The notes under the pieces are model-generated. The model made no database searches and had not been told where the DNA came from. It saw only the letters and a list, made by a program, of their open reading frames with translations. From Methanobacterium sp. (GTDB taxonomy: Archaea; Methanobacteriota; Methanobacteria; Methanobacteriales; Methanobacteriaceae), in assembly GCA_018263005.1 (NCBI GenBank), contig JADFDH010000004.1, positions 62,001-126,000 of the forward strand: a stretch of 64,000 nucleotides of DNA. Reading direction: 5' to 3'. Positions 63,702 to 64,000 of this stretch are shown here, piece by piece. The position numbers and the translations under genes are program-made. Every line of letters begins with the position of its first letter. Position 1 is the first letter of the stretch.

Positions 63702-64000
63702 ATGGAACCTAAAACCTGCTTAAACGACACCCTCTTAACCCTAAAAAAGGGAAATATGGTTATTCAAAGAGAAAAAGGATTTTTCTCCATCAGTAATTCT
63801 AGAAAAGATGGTGGAATAAAGATAATAAGATCAATTATTAATTTCAACCCTTCAAATATTGTTAAATCAGATTATAAATCCGTTGACAAGGAATATGAAT
63901 ATATTAAAGACTTTTTAAAAATAAATAATATCCTAGAACCCACATCAGTGCTGATAGGTTATTATGAATTTGAAAATAGTGTTAATATTAGTATAGACGG
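63702..64000 (+). CDS. cbiZ: possible adenosylcobinamide amidohydrolase, 5' part
   Basis: An open frame from ATG 63702 with GGTGAT at 63693-63698, running off the window edge with 99 codons visible. The start GNMVIQREKGFFSISNSRKDGGIKIIRSIINFNPS loosely resembles the CbiZ N-terminus (a strand, then an SxxxxGG...IIN segment). CbiZ removes the side chain of salvaged cobinamides. The rest of the gene is missing, so the call is tentative. Confidence 0.5.
   Translation, partial: MEPKTCLNDTLLTLKKGNMVIQREKGFFSISNSRKDGGIKIIRSIINFNPSNIVKSDYKSVDKEYEYIKDFLKINNILEPTSVLIGYYEFENSVNISID

Overview
The window is a piece of a low-GC methanogen chromosome, most likely Methanobacterium or a close relative (Methanobacteriales). 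The evidence is the gene content: a pseudomurein-binding-repeat surface protein (pseudomurein walls are largely a Methanobacteriales trait), a YcaO enzyme of the McrA-thioglycine type, methanofuran (mfnE) and F420-related (cofA) genes, an A-type ATP synthase with a double-hairpin c subunit, archaeal tRNA genes (tiaS, thg1, an archaeal tRNA-Gln), archaeosine gene queC, and an MsvR-type redox regulator. Many genes have strong Shine-Dalgarno sequences in front of ATG, TTG or GTG starts, and one appears to use CTG.

Layout. 1-8.5 kb: translation and cofactor genes (zinc ribbon, mfnE, pth2, ycaO), a site-2 protease, HIT and M24 proteins, a TadC-like pilus membrane protein with a class III pilin, cofA and a tRNA-binding protein. 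8.5-15.2 kb: a pseudomurein-binding surface protein, PRC-barrel protein, nadX, thg1, a JAMM protein and a large secreted TIM-barrel/Ig-like protein. 15.3-20.7 kb: serA, ybjQ, a TIM-barrel unknown, an HTH regulator divergent from tiaS. 20.8-24.9 kb: a four-gene carboxylic-acid cluster (MmgE/PrpD, TIM barrel, class I fumarase-like, citryl-CoA lyase-like). 25-34.1 kb: the complete A-type ATP synthase operon HIKECFABD plus a DUF22 gene, ending in an 18-bp perfect palindrome and a T-tract. 34.2-44 kb: small unknowns, DUF61, ATP-grasp, tRNA-Gln(UUG), a solitary Cas4-like nuclease, an ABC exporter, an MBL/rhodanese protein, a tocopherol-cyclase-like protein and a flavin/PNPOx-like protein.

44-48.6 kb holds an eight-gene co-oriented run: PadR regulator, three GyrI-like proteins, two paralogous 4-TM proteins, a DUF3795 protein and an AlkD-like DNA glycosylase. 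It resembles a genotoxin sensing, hydrolysis and repair module. 48.8-51.1 kb: two tiny genes (a 33-aa very basic peptide and a 42-aa zinc ribbon), a winged-helix/membrane pair, DUF2769 and a COG2426-type membrane protein. 51.4-58 kb: ino1, a tandem caspase-like and papain-like protease pair, a GT-C-like membrane protein and pycB. 58-64 kb: queC, larC, the MsvR-like regulator divergent from a rubredoxin-Hcp fusion with overlapping inverted repeats between them, a cupin, a six-cysteine protein, a PII-like protein and the start of a possible cbiZ.

The most promising loci for new biology are the AlkD/GyrI/PadR island, the caspase/C1 protease pair, the PrpD/fumarase/citryl-CoA-lyase cluster and the MsvR/rubredoxin-Hcp locus. 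No CRISPR array, insertion sequence, rRNA or phage module was seen.
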